Shown here: positions 1-6,408 of the stretch, piece after piece
Numbering within the stretch: position 1 is the first letter of the stretch
Layout: each line of letters opens with the position of its first letter
Source: DASZUC01 sp035547775
GTDB taxonomy: Bacteria; Patescibacteriota; Saccharimonadia; Saccharimonadales; UBA4665
DNA length: 16,448 bases
Assembly: GCA_035547775.1 (NCBI GenBank)
Contig: DASZUC010000001.1
Coordinates: 1 to 16,448, forward strand
Reading direction: 5' to 3'
The notes under the pieces: generated by a model
Told to the model about the DNA's origin: nothing
The model's database searches: none
Seen by the model: only the letters and a program-made list of their open reading frames with translations
Translations under genes and position numbers: made by a program

Positions 1-966
1 TTTTTGATCAGCCGGCGACTGGTCACCATAGAGTAAGTGAACGGTGTGATTACTCTTTCGGCTCTGCACTTTGGCTTGCGTAACTCGCATGCGCGCCACT
101 CCAGGCTCAAAAGCCAACACATTGCGGCGTTGGTGCATATAGCTATGCACGACCGACGCTACATCGTCATCTTCATTTCGCACTTCAATTGGGTGGGTGC
201 GTCCTGGCAAAATCATTACCGGTGCCGAGTCTCCTGTCTGCGGGTCTTTCAGGTAGCGCGCAAAACGATCGGTGTCGATGGTGGCACTACTAATAATCAG
301 TTTTAACCCCGGCGTGGTTTGCTGCAGTTCTTTCATCAGCCCCAGGAGCACTACAGTCGGCACTGTGCGCTCGTGCGCTTCATCATTCATCACAATATCG
401 TCGGGTCGCAGCTCGCCACGGTTGGCCATTTTGAACAGCAGTTGTTCGGTGACATAAATGAGGCGAGCGTCAGGATCGCAATCTGAGTCGTCAGCATTGC
501 CAGTTAGATAGCCAGCTAAACGTTCATATTGCGGGCCAAGAGATTGCCTGCAACGCTCAGTTAGCTCGCGAGCTGCCAAAATGCGAGGTTGCGTAATAAA
601 TACACGCGGTGCTCCCGCTTCCAGTAGATACAGTCCGAGTTGACTGCTCTTGCCTGATCCGGTTTCGCTACTCACCACCAGACGAGAATTATTGAGTGCC
701 GTAGTCACAAAAGCCTCGCGGTAGGGCCCGACTGGCAAGCTGGGGTCTCCTAAGCGATACATGGCTGTTTCGCTAGAAAACGAAAAACCATCATTGGCAA
801 TGCGGCTAAATTCATCCTTGGTTGCCGATTGCGGTGTGGGGAATTCAGTACTCGGCTGCCACTGTTGGGGCCAGGGCTGTAATGGAAGGGTTGCGAACGT
901 TTCTTGACCTAGGGCAAGTGCGTCGCCCTCATAGTGTTCCGGCATCATGTCATGACGTAACGTCAT
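1..966 (-). CDS. DEAH-box ATP-dependent helicase (HrpA/HrpB-like), N-terminal part
   Basis: The frame is open from ATG 966 to the window edge (322 codons), so the C-terminus lies outside. Reading on the minus strand I see helicase motif I (SETGSGKSS), motif Ia (TQPRILAARE), motif II (DEAHER), motif III (SSATID), a motif IV-like stretch (VLAFEPG) and LLYGDQSPADQ, which matches the PLYGxLSPxxQ stretch of HrpA/Prp-type DEAH helicases. The family unwinds or remodels RNA or RNP using NTP; HrpA acts on stalled ribosomes in E. coli, but no target is visible here. About 60 residues before motif I are Gln/Pro-rich and unrecognised. Start: ATG 966 is the first start codon after an in-frame TAA upstream; ATGs at 948 and 945 are alternatives and none has a strong Shine-Dalgarno. 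It is transcribed divergently from the 66-aa gene. HrpA versus HrpB cannot be decided without the C-terminus. Confidence 0.93.
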   Translation of the reverse strand, partial: MTLRHDMMPEHYEGDALALGQETFATLPLQPWPQQWQPSTEFPTPQSATKDEFSRIANDGFSFSSETAMYRLGDPSLPVGPYREAFVTTALNNSRLVVSSETGSGKSSQLGLYLLEAGAPRVFITQPRILAARELTERCRQSLGPQYERLAGYLTGNADDSDCDPDARLIYVTEQLLFKMANRGELRPDDIVMNDEAHERTVPTVVLLGLMKELQQTTPGLKLIISSATIDTDRFARYLKDPQTGDSAPVMILPGRTHPIEVRNEDDDVASVVHSYMHQRRNVLAFEPGVARMRVTQAKVQSRKSNHTVHLLYGDQSPADQK

Positions 967-1086
967 GCTAGTTGCCCACCAACATTTTGAGTGATAACCC
1001 TCTTCACGTTTCGCCCTCTTTGTTTTAGGTCGTTACATGTAGTGTAAGACTCTTGCACCAAAAACTCTATATGTATTGCTTATGAT

Positions 1087-1115
1087 TTTATAGTGGTTTT
1101 TACAATTACTGTACA
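1087..1115 (-). promoter_or_regulatory. Candidate promoter of the DEAH helicase
   Basis: On the minus strand TGTACA (4/6 match to -35) and TATAAA (5/6 to -10) are separated by 17 bp. It would give a leader of about 115 nt before ATG 966. The surroundings are very AT-rich, so chance matches are likely. Apart from this and the plus-strand promoter, I see nothing specific in 967-1192. Confidence 0.3.
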
Positions 1116-1192
1116 GATGTAATAAATTATTTTATTCCTTAGCCCGGGAAACGTCTGTTCATCACTTAAGCACAACCATATAGGTAATATAA

Positions 1193-1220
1193 TTGACATG
1201 AATACAATTAAGTGTATAAT
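1193..1220 (+). promoter_or_regulatory. Sigma70-type promoter of the 66-aa membrane protein
   Basis: TTGACA at 1193-1198 and TATAAT at 1215-1220, both perfect consensus, with a 16-bp spacer. Predicted transcription start is near 1227, giving a leader of about 30 nt that contains the GGGAGG ribosome binding site. Because -10 lies at 1215-1220, the longer reading that starts at GTG 1212 is not a usable start. Confidence 0.75.
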
Positions 1221-1256
1221 TTCGCACACTTATCAACGTGGCAATGGGAGGCAGCC

Positions 1257-1457
1257 ATGTATTCATTAATTGTATTAGGGCTCGTCCCCGGGACCAATCT
1301 CAGCATCTCATTCGGAGCGTGGCTAGTAATAGTTGCTGTGATTGTTGCCGTGGGTATTTTGCGCGTCAGTCGCCTACATCTGTGGGCACGCGTGAGTCCA
1401 GTCGCCGTTCGACAGATTGCGCTGCCAGCAGCTTGCTTTCACCGACGCCTCGGCTAA
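1257..1457 (+). CDS. Small single-TM membrane protein, 66 aa, unknown function
   Basis: ATG 1257 is preceded by GGGAGG 6 nt upstream and sits about 30 nt downstream of a consensus promoter, so this start is better than the longer frame from GTG 1212. Residues about 2-32 are hydrophobic (LIVLGLVPGTNLSISF, then an alanine/valine-rich TM stretch), followed by a basic tail (RVSRLHLWARVSP). The VPGTN turn between two hydrophobic stretches may be the conserved feature. The gene ends 1 bp before the stop codon of the convergent exonuclease I gene, with no room for a terminator, and its last 20 or so residues look like unconserved read-out. I do not recognise a family and infer no function; the strong promoter and binding site argue that it is expressed. 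Confidence 0.6.
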   Translation: MYSLIVLGLVPGTNLSISFGAWLVIVAVIVAVGILRVSRLHLWARVSPVAVRQIALPAACFHRRLG

Positions 1458-1458
1458 C

Positions 1459-2904
1459 CTATTCCGTTGGCAAAATCGACTCGCCGTAGAGCTGCAGCTC
1501 TTCGAGCAAATAGCGCTGTGCATCTGATAATTGGCTACTAGCCAACTCTTGCAGCCGCTGGAAGTACAGTGCGGCTGGACTTGCGGCGTCACCATCAAAA
1601 AGCTTTTGACGACAAAAGGCTTCCCAACTTTCTCTTTCCTCTGCGTTTAAAGCACTCGGGAAATTACGAGCTTTATAAAGTGGCAGCATACTTTTTAAGC
1701 GTTGGTCGCTCAACTGATCCACAAAATCCGTCAGACTTTTTGGGGCGGCTGCCCGGATAGCTCGCATAATGGTTTTATCACCCCCATCGATGAAGCCGTC
1801 GTACAGACGCTCATCAACCGTCAAGGGATTATCGACGAGGCTGGTTTGGCTGCGTTCTCGATCGGCGTCCAGCTCACTGACCGCCTGTGCCACTTTAGCA
1901 GCTAGTTCTTGATGATGCTTCTGTAGCAGTTTAAGGTTCTGCTGAACTGTTTCCAGCGATAATTGCAAGCGTTCCTGTGTGGTTTCATCCTTAATAACGC
2001 CCAGCGGCGCCGCGGCTGGGCAGCGATTATACTTGACTGTCTTCACCGGCAAGCGCAGCGCATCGGGGTCTTTCGTGAATGCCCAGGCTTTTTTAATCTC
2101 CGCAACGCTCATGTTTACAAATGGCGTCGGGTCAAAGCGTAAGTCGTAAACGAGTGCCGCGTCCTGCTTATCGTGACGCGCCAATAACACGGCTACACTG
2201 GTATGCAAATACTCACTCGAATAGCGGCCAGTCGTATACACAAAGGGCTGACCGCCACCTATTAGCTCGGCTACAGACTTCTTGTCTCGATGCTTGAGTA
2301 AGTAATCGAATAATTCTGGCTGCTTCTCTTTGATCAGCCGTGCTAGGGCAATTGTAGCATTGACATCGCTCAACGCATCATGCGCATTGTCGTGGCTTAA
2401 CTTGTTAACTCTTGTTAAAAATTCAAGCCGATTCGCTGGTTTACCATCGGGGGCGAATGGCCATTCAATGCCATCCGGACGTAACGCGCGAGTCATCCGC
2501 ACTACGTCTAGCAGATCCCAGCGCGAGCAGCCGTTTTGCCACTGCCATTCATAGGCATCGTAAAAGTTTCGATAGAGCAGAAAACGCATGAATTCGTCAT
2601 CAAATCGAATACTGTTAAAACCAATAAAAATGGTGTCAGGTTGCACCACCTCGTCGGAAAAAATTTTAAGAAATTCGGCCTCGGTGAGGCCCTCAATCAA
2701 AGTTTGCTGGGGTGTAATACCCGTCACCAAAATAGCGCCTGGGTCGGGTAGCACATCTGGCGAGAGTTTAATTAGATGATTGACCGGCTCACCGATGGGT
2801 TTGAGATCTAAATCGGTCCGTTGACCGGCAAATTGCATAATCCGCGCCGAACGCGCACTAAAGCCGGACGTCTCAAGATCGTAAAAGAAGAAGCTAGCGC
2901 TCAT
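1459..2904 (-). CDS. sbcB: Exodeoxyribonuclease I
   Basis: Single-strand-specific 3'-to-5' DNA exonuclease used in recombination and mismatch repair. At 481 aa it matches the usual length (E. coli about 475). The N-terminal DEDDh domain is complete: YDLET (Asp9, Glu11), GFNSIRFDDEF near residues 95-105 (equivalent of NNVRFDDE in E. coli) and HDNAHDALSDVNAT with His175 and Asp180. The SH3-like and helical C-terminal regions characteristic of ExoI follow, including a segment matching the TGRY/LARH and ArxxP-type core. It stands alone, converging with the 66-aa gene. ATG 2904 has no Shine-Dalgarno; an extended -10 (TGC-TAGACT) ends 8 nt before it, suggesting a leaderless or nearly leaderless message. 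ORFs on the opposite strand here are shadows. Confidence 0.95.
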   Translation of the reverse strand: MSASFFFYDLETSGFSARSARIMQFAGQRTDLDLKPIGEPVNHLIKLSPDVLPDPGAILVTGITPQQTLIEGLTEAEFLKIFSDEVVQPDTIFIGFNSIRFDDEFMRFLLYRNFYDAYEWQWQNGCSRWDLLDVVRMTRALRPDGIEWPFAPDGKPANRLEFLTRVNKLSHDNAHDALSDVNATIALARLIKEKQPELFDYLLKHRDKKSVAELIGGGQPFVYTTGRYSSEYLHTSVAVLLARHDKQDAALVYDLRFDPTPFVNMSVAEIKKAWAFTKDPDALRLPVKTVKYNRCPAAAPLGVIKDETTQERLQLSLETVQQNLKLLQKHHQELAAKVAQAVSELDADRERSQTSLVDNPLTVDERLYDGFIDGGDKTIMRAIRAAAPKSLTDFVDQLSDQRLKSMLPLYKARNFPSALNAEERESWEAFCRQKLFDGDAASPAALYFQRLQELASSQLSDAQRYLLEELQLYGESILPTE

Positions 2905-2912
2905 GTGGTATC

Positions 2913-2921
2913 AGTCTAGCA
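2913..2921 (-). promoter_or_regulatory. sbcB: Extended -10 element abutting sbcB (near-leaderless)
   Basis: On the minus strand TGC (2921-2919) followed by TAGACT (2918-2913) forms an extended -10. It ends 8 nt before ATG 2904, so transcription would begin essentially at the start codon. No convincing -35 is visible; that place is occupied by the T-run of the upstream terminator. It is supported by the same spacing at alaS and at the 319-aa gene. Confidence 0.45.
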
Positions 2922-2931
2922 TGCAGGCATG

Positions 2932-2994
2932 AAAAAACCGGATCCAGGATTGCTAATTATTAAATAAGCAAGAGACAGGAGTCTCAGGATCCGG
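2932..2994 (-). terminator. Rho-independent terminator with branched stem, downstream of the 171-aa gene
   Basis: On the minus strand the perfect 8-bp arms CCGGATCC (2994-2987) and GGATCCGG (2945-2938) are followed directly by six T residues (2937-2932). Between the arms sit two smaller hairpins, GAGAC-TCCT-GTCTC and TTGCT...AGCAA, so the predicted RNA is a three-way junction. It stops transcription coming from the 171-aa gene just before the sbcB -10 element. Confidence 0.75.
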
Positions 2995-3110
2995 CGGCGG
3001 CAAGCCAGTTACTAAAAACAGGCTCCCATAACCTACAGATTTCGAGGTCATCGAAACTCTGGTGGTGGGGGCGGAGAAAACCGCAGTTTTTCCGCCCCCA
3101 CCGGGGAGAG
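2995..3110 (-). other. Structured 3' untranslated region (or small RNA) of the 171-aa gene
   Basis: Between the 171-aa stop codon and the terminator the minus strand carries a chain of hairpins: a perfect 12-bp stem (3102-3091 with 3075-3064) with an inner 5-bp AAAAC/GTTTT stem and a CGCA loop, beginning 8 nt after the stop codon; then TTTCGA-N5-TCGAAA near 3041-3056; then AGCC...GGCT near 3005-3025. The first stem has no T-run behind it, so it is more likely a message-end or processing barrier than a terminator. No known RNA family is recognised. Confidence 0.5.
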
Positions 3111-3626
3111 TTAGGCCGAGGCCACGAGCGTGAGCTCCGGGGCATCCGAAGAGAACTCGGGCTCGATCTGAGCCGGCGTCTCGACCTTGTTGGTCAGCTC
3201 GTCGTATGCCCAGGCGAGGGCCTTACGTGCGACACGACGGCCGTGTTCGACAGCCTTGGTGCCGTGCACGAGGTCCTTGTCGGACATTCGCGACAGAGCT
3301 TCGAGCTCAGCAGCGACGGTGCGCTTCTGGTTCCCCTTCGGCTTGATGACGACGAACGTCTCGAGCATGGTCACCGCGAAGCGGTAAGCCACCGAATTGG
3401 GCTTGAGGGCCTTGAACCAGTCGTGCTCCTGCGCCTTGGCGACCTGATCGCGACGGAACTGCTCCTGCTGCTGTTGCTGCTGGCGCTTGCGGTCGGCCTC
3501 GTCCTTGATGGCCTTCTTCTGGCGGTCCTTGGCGATGTCGCCGAAGAGGTCGCCCTTGAGCAGGTCGGGACGCGGCTTGTGGGCCGGTCGCTTGGTCGTC
3601 TTCGCGGTTTCGCGGACGATCTGCAT
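3111..3626 (-). CDS. Orphan basic protein, 171 aa, with charged Gln-rich helix
   Basis: I do not recognise a family. There is no signal peptide or TM segment. Residues 1-25 are basic and disordered-looking, 30-68 form a highly charged helix with a run of six glutamines (49-54), 70-145 look helical and globular (HDWFKALKPNSVAYRFAVT onward, then an Arg/Lys-rich helix AVEHGRRVARKALAWAYDEL), and the tail is acidic. The charge pattern would fit nucleic-acid or RNP binding, which is only inference. ATG 3626 follows AGGGAGAG, a strong Shine-Dalgarno, downstream of a perfect consensus promoter. Codon use differs clearly from neighbours: mostly C- or G-ending codons, AAG for Lys, and roughly two-thirds GC in a sampled stretch versus mid-50s in obgE. 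That fits either very high expression or transfer. Confidence 0.8.
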   Translation of the reverse strand: MQIVRETAKTTKRPAHKPRPDLLKGDLFGDIAKDRQKKAIKDEADRKRQQQQQQEQFRRDQVAKAQEHDWFKALKPNSVAYRFAVTMLETFVVIKPKGNQKRTVAAELEALSRMSDKDLVHGTKAVEHGRRVARKALAWAYDELTNKVETPAQIEPEFSSDAPELTLVASA

Positions 3627-3653
3627 GTAACTCTCCCTTGATGTGTAGGTACG

Positions 3654-3669
3654 CGTATCCGTTGATACG
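3654..3669 (-). promoter_or_regulatory. 5'-end mRNA hairpin of the 171-aa gene
   Basis: On the minus strand CGTATC-AACG-GATACG forms a 6-bp stem with a tetraloop. It begins about 3 nt after the predicted transcription start (near 3672), so the message would start almost directly with a stem. Hairpins at the same place occur at 15279-15295 and 15878-15894. Confidence 0.55.
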
Positions 3670-3678
3670 AATGCAAGT

Positions 3679-3707
3679 ATTATACTAAAAACTTATGCTT
3701 TTGTCAA
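3679..3707 (-). promoter_or_regulatory. Perfect consensus promoter of the 171-aa gene
   Basis: On the minus strand TTGACA (3707-3702), a 17-bp spacer and TATAAT (3684-3679), an exact sigma70 consensus. It starts 11 bp beyond the obgE stop codon, so the 171-aa gene is separately and probably strongly transcribed. The leader is about 45 nt and carries a hairpin and a strong Shine-Dalgarno. Confidence 0.85.
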
Positions 3708-3718
3708 TATTATGACAT

Positions 3719-4996
3719 CTAATACGTCATTCGGCTACGGTCGCCGATCACGAGGGTTTGACCCGGTTCTACCCCTTGGCGCACCAGTTCATGCAAAATA
3801 CCTTGGCGGCGCATAATATCGCGTAAACGGCGTACTGCTTCATCATTAGCGAAGTCAGTCCGGCGCGCAAACTGCTCGATCTTATGGCCACTGATGTGCC
3901 ATTCATCACCATCACGTTCTACTTGCCACTCATTGCTTAGATCAGTGAGTTTTAACACCGGTATATCAGGTTCTTCATCTGTTTGATCGACGCTAGCTGC
4001 TCGAGCCGTCTGCACCGCATCTTTCAGCGCAAATAACAGGGGTTGCACACCTTCGCCGGCCTGGGCTGAAATAGCAAAAATCGGTGTTCCATCAGGGCTC
4101 ACCCGGTTTAATTGCAGCATTAAATCGTCAATAATCTCATTATCCAGACCCTCTACCTTATTCAGCGCAATAATCTGGGGGCGTTTGATCAGCTCTGGCT
4201 GATAAGCCTCCAGCTCAGCCTGCACAGTTTGATAGGCCTCTGCTACATTCTCTTGATAGGCATCAATCAGATGTAAAATCACCGCTGTGCGCTGAATATG
4301 ACGCAAAAAGTCATGACCCAACCCCTTACCTTCGGCTGCCCCGGCAATCAAGCCTGGGATATCGGCCAGTAACAAGCTGGTATCTTCATCGACATCGACG
4401 ACGCCAAGATTAGGCGTTAGCGTGGTAAAGGGGTAATCGGCGATTTCTGGCCGGGCATTGCTGAGCTTAGCCAACAGCGTGGACTTGCCGGCATTCGGCA
4501 GACCCACCAACCCCACGTCAGCAATCATCTTAAGCTCTAGTGTCACTCTAAACTCGTCGCCAGGCTCACCTTTCTCGGCAAAAGCTGGCGCCTGACGGCG
4601 CGAAGAAATAAAGTGGGCATTGCCAAAACCACCACGCCCACCCTTGGCAATCACGGCGTGCTGGCCGTCTTCCACCAGATCAGCCAACTGATCGCCAGCT
4701 TCATTGATCGCCACTGTACCTACCGGTACTGGCACAATCAGATCAACTCCGCTCCGACCATGTTTGCGGTTTTTGCCACCAGGTTGGCCAGGTTCGGCCT
4801 TGAGTTCCTTCTGGTAGCGAAAAGCCGCCAAGGTGTTCTGGTTGCGACTGCCGAGCAGCACAATATCACCACCGTTCCCGCCATCACCGCCATCTGGGCC
4901 GCCTTTAGCAATAAACTTCTCGTGGCGGAAGCTTAACTTACCATTACCGCCAGCGCCGGCCACTACCGTAACGTCGGTTTTATCAACAAAACTCAT
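3719..4996 (-). CDS. obgE: GTPase Obg/CgtA
   Basis: Ribosome-associated GTPase acting in late 50S assembly and stress control. All three domains are present in 425 aa: the glycine-rich Obg fold (1-158, with GGDGGNGG and KGGRGGFGN), the G domain (159-330) and a C-terminal OCT domain (about 345-422). G motifs: G1 GLPNAGKST (165-173), G2 YPFTT (188-192), G3 DIPGL (212-216), G4 NKVE (279-282), G5 SAQ (310-312). G4 is odd: the usual NKxD aspartate, which reads the guanine base, is glutamate. ATG 4996 follows AAAGGA at Shine-Dalgarno distance. The gene lies 62 bp after the LysM-CHAP gene in the same direction and is probably co-transcribed with it. Confidence 0.97.
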   Translation of the reverse strand: MSFVDKTDVTVVAGAGGNGKLSFRHEKFIAKGGPDGGDGGNGGDIVLLGSRNQNTLAAFRYQKELKAEPGQPGGKNRKHGRSGVDLIVPVPVGTVAINEAGDQLADLVEDGQHAVIAKGGRGGFGNAHFISSRRQAPAFAEKGEPGDEFRVTLELKMIADVGLVGLPNAGKSTLLAKLSNARPEIADYPFTTLTPNLGVVDVDEDTSLLLADIPGLIAGAAEGKGLGHDFLRHIQRTAVILHLIDAYQENVAEAYQTVQAELEAYQPELIKRPQIIALNKVEGLDNEIIDDLMLQLNRVSPDGTPIFAISAQAGEGVQPLLFALKDAVQTARAASVDQTDEEPDIPVLKLTDLSNEWQVERDGDEWHISGHKIEQFARRTDFANDEAVRRLRDIMRRQGILHELVRQGVEPGQTLVIGDRSRMTY

Positions 4997-5058
4997 TCAA
5001 TCTATCCTTTGTTGCAGCGAGTGTATCACATTTGATCTGTTCGGACGATGGCGCCAAA

Positions 5059-6120
5059 CTAGTGCGAAATAAAGTTGACGTAGGCACTGGCTGGCTCCCA
5101 GGCACTACCAACGTGGTCCCAGCCGGCAATGCCATTCATGTCACGAATGTGAATTTGATTGCCCTTCACACCGTCCACTACAGCCACGTGGCCTTCACCA
5201 CCGGCGGCGTAAGGAGTTTGGGCAATCGCGCCCACGCTCGGTGTGGAGCTAACTTTCCAGCCGCTCAAACGAGCGTAATAGGCCCAGCTACTGGCATTAC
5301 CCCAGTTAGCCGGCACATTGATTTGCGTTGCCACATACCAGGTACAGAAGCCAAAATCGTAGCCGTTAAAGCCGTAAATTGGGCTCGCGCCCCAAGCGAC
5401 ATTGCTGGCTACAGTACTGATTGCTGTTGGCATGGTAGCGTTCGGGATGATGATGCGTTCGCCAACTTTCAGGCCACCGAGTTCAGCGTCGTTGTAGGCA
5501 ATAATCTGGGCCTGGGAAACACTATAATGGCTGGCTAGACTGGCTGGTGTATCGCCACTTTTCACCTTATACACAATGCCGTTGACCGGTGGGATATACA
5601 GAGTTAGGCCAGATTGCAGACTGTCGGACACCAGGCTATTTGATAGACGAATGCTCTCGGATGTCACACCGAATTTAACCGCCAGTCGTGACAGTGTATC
5701 GCCACGGTGGGTGACATAAGTTTTAATGTCGGCCCGGGATTTCAACGCCGTGGCAACGACCTGTGGTTTGGCAATCACGTTGTCATTGGTAGCGGCTAAG
5801 TTCAATTCTGCCGTTTGGGTTTCGGCCTGGTTGCTAATAGCGGTGGTTTCGGGCAAACGGTTTAAACGTGCCACTGTCAGGGCAATGTCAGCCGAAGATA
5901 ATTGATCGGCAGGATTGACGACGGCCGGTGTGTTGGTGGCTGTACTAATTGCCTGCGGACGGTTAATGGTAGCTGGTGGATTTTGTAAAACAAATAGCAA
6001 AATAACCGCAAGAATTAATAAATTCGCAGCCAGCAATGAGCTACGAACGACTCGTCGCCGAAAAGTTGGGCGGCGTAATTTGGTTTGCCAAAGACGATAC
6101 AGCTTAGTGGACCGCACCAT
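5059..6120 (-). CDS. Membrane-anchored LysM-CHAP peptidoglycan hydrolase
   Basis: Likely an extracytoplasmic cell-wall endopeptidase/amidase. From ATG 6120 (353 aa) it has a basic cytoplasmic N-terminus, one TM segment (about 27-46, LLAANLLILAVILLFVL), a disordered linker, two LysM domains (THRGDTLSRLAVKFGV... to LYIPP near 134-178 and YKVKSGDTPASLASHYSV... to IIIPN near 184-227) and a C-terminal CHAP domain with catalytic Cys in FGFCTWYVA (259), His in GHVAVVDG (311) and the third position at IRDMNG (327-329). A TTG start at 6186 would add 22 residues, but it lies in a perfect 7-bp stem and adds a Thr/Pro-rich stretch before the basic segment, so I prefer ATG. Neither start has a clear Shine-Dalgarno. 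The gene has its own promoter (6322-6349) and leads into obgE. Confidence 0.9.
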   Translation of the reverse strand: MVRSTKLYRLWQTKLRRPTFRRRVVRSSLLAANLLILAVILLFVLQNPPATINRPQAISTATNTPAVVNPADQLSSADIALTVARLNRLPETTAISNQAETQTAELNLAATNDNVIAKPQVVATALKSRADIKTYVTHRGDTLSRLAVKFGVTSESIRLSNSLVSDSLQSGLTLYIPPVNGIVYKVKSGDTPASLASHYSVSQAQIIAYNDAELGGLKVGERIIIPNATMPTAISTVASNVAWGASPIYGFNGYDFGFCTWYVATQINVPANWGNASSWAYYARLSGWKVSSTPSVGAIAQTPYAAGGEGHVAVVDGVKGNQIHIRDMNGIAGWDHVGSAWEPASAYVNFISH

Positions 6121-6321
6121 GGGCGGTAAAGTGACCGAGGCTGTTGTAGGTGTGGGGCTATTGGTACTAATACAAGCTCCGGGCAACCGGGGTTGCCAAT
6201 ACGCTTAGTCTGACGTTTACGTTATCAGTTCACAGATTACGCTGTTGGGCTAGGTAAAATAAGTGTCAGTGAAGCGGTAACGGTGCAAAGAACTATTGTC
6301 CGCCGCACAAGTTACCGACCC
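6121..6321 (-). other. Long structured leader of the LysM-CHAP gene
   Basis: About 195 nt lie between the predicted transcription start (near 6315) and ATG 6120. On the minus strand there is a perfect stem GGCAACC/GGTTGCC (6182-6197), nested inside a 6-bp TATTGG/CCAATA pairing that reaches to about 6160. The first nine transcribed bases (GGTCGGTAA, 6320-6312) repeat a copy upstream of the promoter (6370-6362). I do not recognise a known riboswitch; it does not match my memory of the ydaO (c-di-AMP) consensus. Confidence 0.4.
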
Positions 6322-6349
6322 ATTATAGCAAACGACCCTGGTTTTGCAA
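6322..6349 (-). promoter_or_regulatory. Promoter of the LysM-CHAP/obgE transcript, flanked by direct repeats
   Basis: On the minus strand TTGCAA (6349-6344, 4/6), a 16-bp spacer, and an extended -10 TGC-TATAAT (6330-6322). Two copies of TTACCGACC (plus-strand reading, 6312-6320 and 6362-6370) sit exactly 50 bp apart, one over the start site and one just upstream of -35, a layout typical of an operator pair. Confidence 0.7.
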
Positions 6350-6408
6350 CCTTTTTAGGACTTACCGACCTCTGTTAATTGCTCGTTACTGCTGACTCAA
6401 ACGGGGCG

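Noticed and set aside
37..457. Plus-strand open frames opposite the helicase
   Set aside because: The minus-strand frame carries all helicase motifs; these are opposite-strand shadows.
1488..1501. 14-bp perfect palindrome AGAGCTGCAGCTCT near the end of sbcB
   Set aside because: It has no loop, lies in coding sequence, and has no partner elements; probably chance, not a terminator.
2932..3110. tmRNA or signal recognition RNA
   Set aside because: Length and motifs do not fit: no tRNA-like end or SRP tetraloop/GGAAGC core was found; treated as structured 3' region.
3243..3641. 132-codon plus-strand frame opposite the 171-aa gene
   Set aside because: It is a by-product of the strong C/G-ending codon bias on the minus strand (Leu-rich low-complexity translation of the Gln run) and lacks a promoter and ribosome site.
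5032..5538. 168-codon plus-strand frame opposite the LysM-CHAP gene
   Set aside because: The minus strand has recognisable LysM and CHAP motifs here; this frame shows none and no ribosome site.
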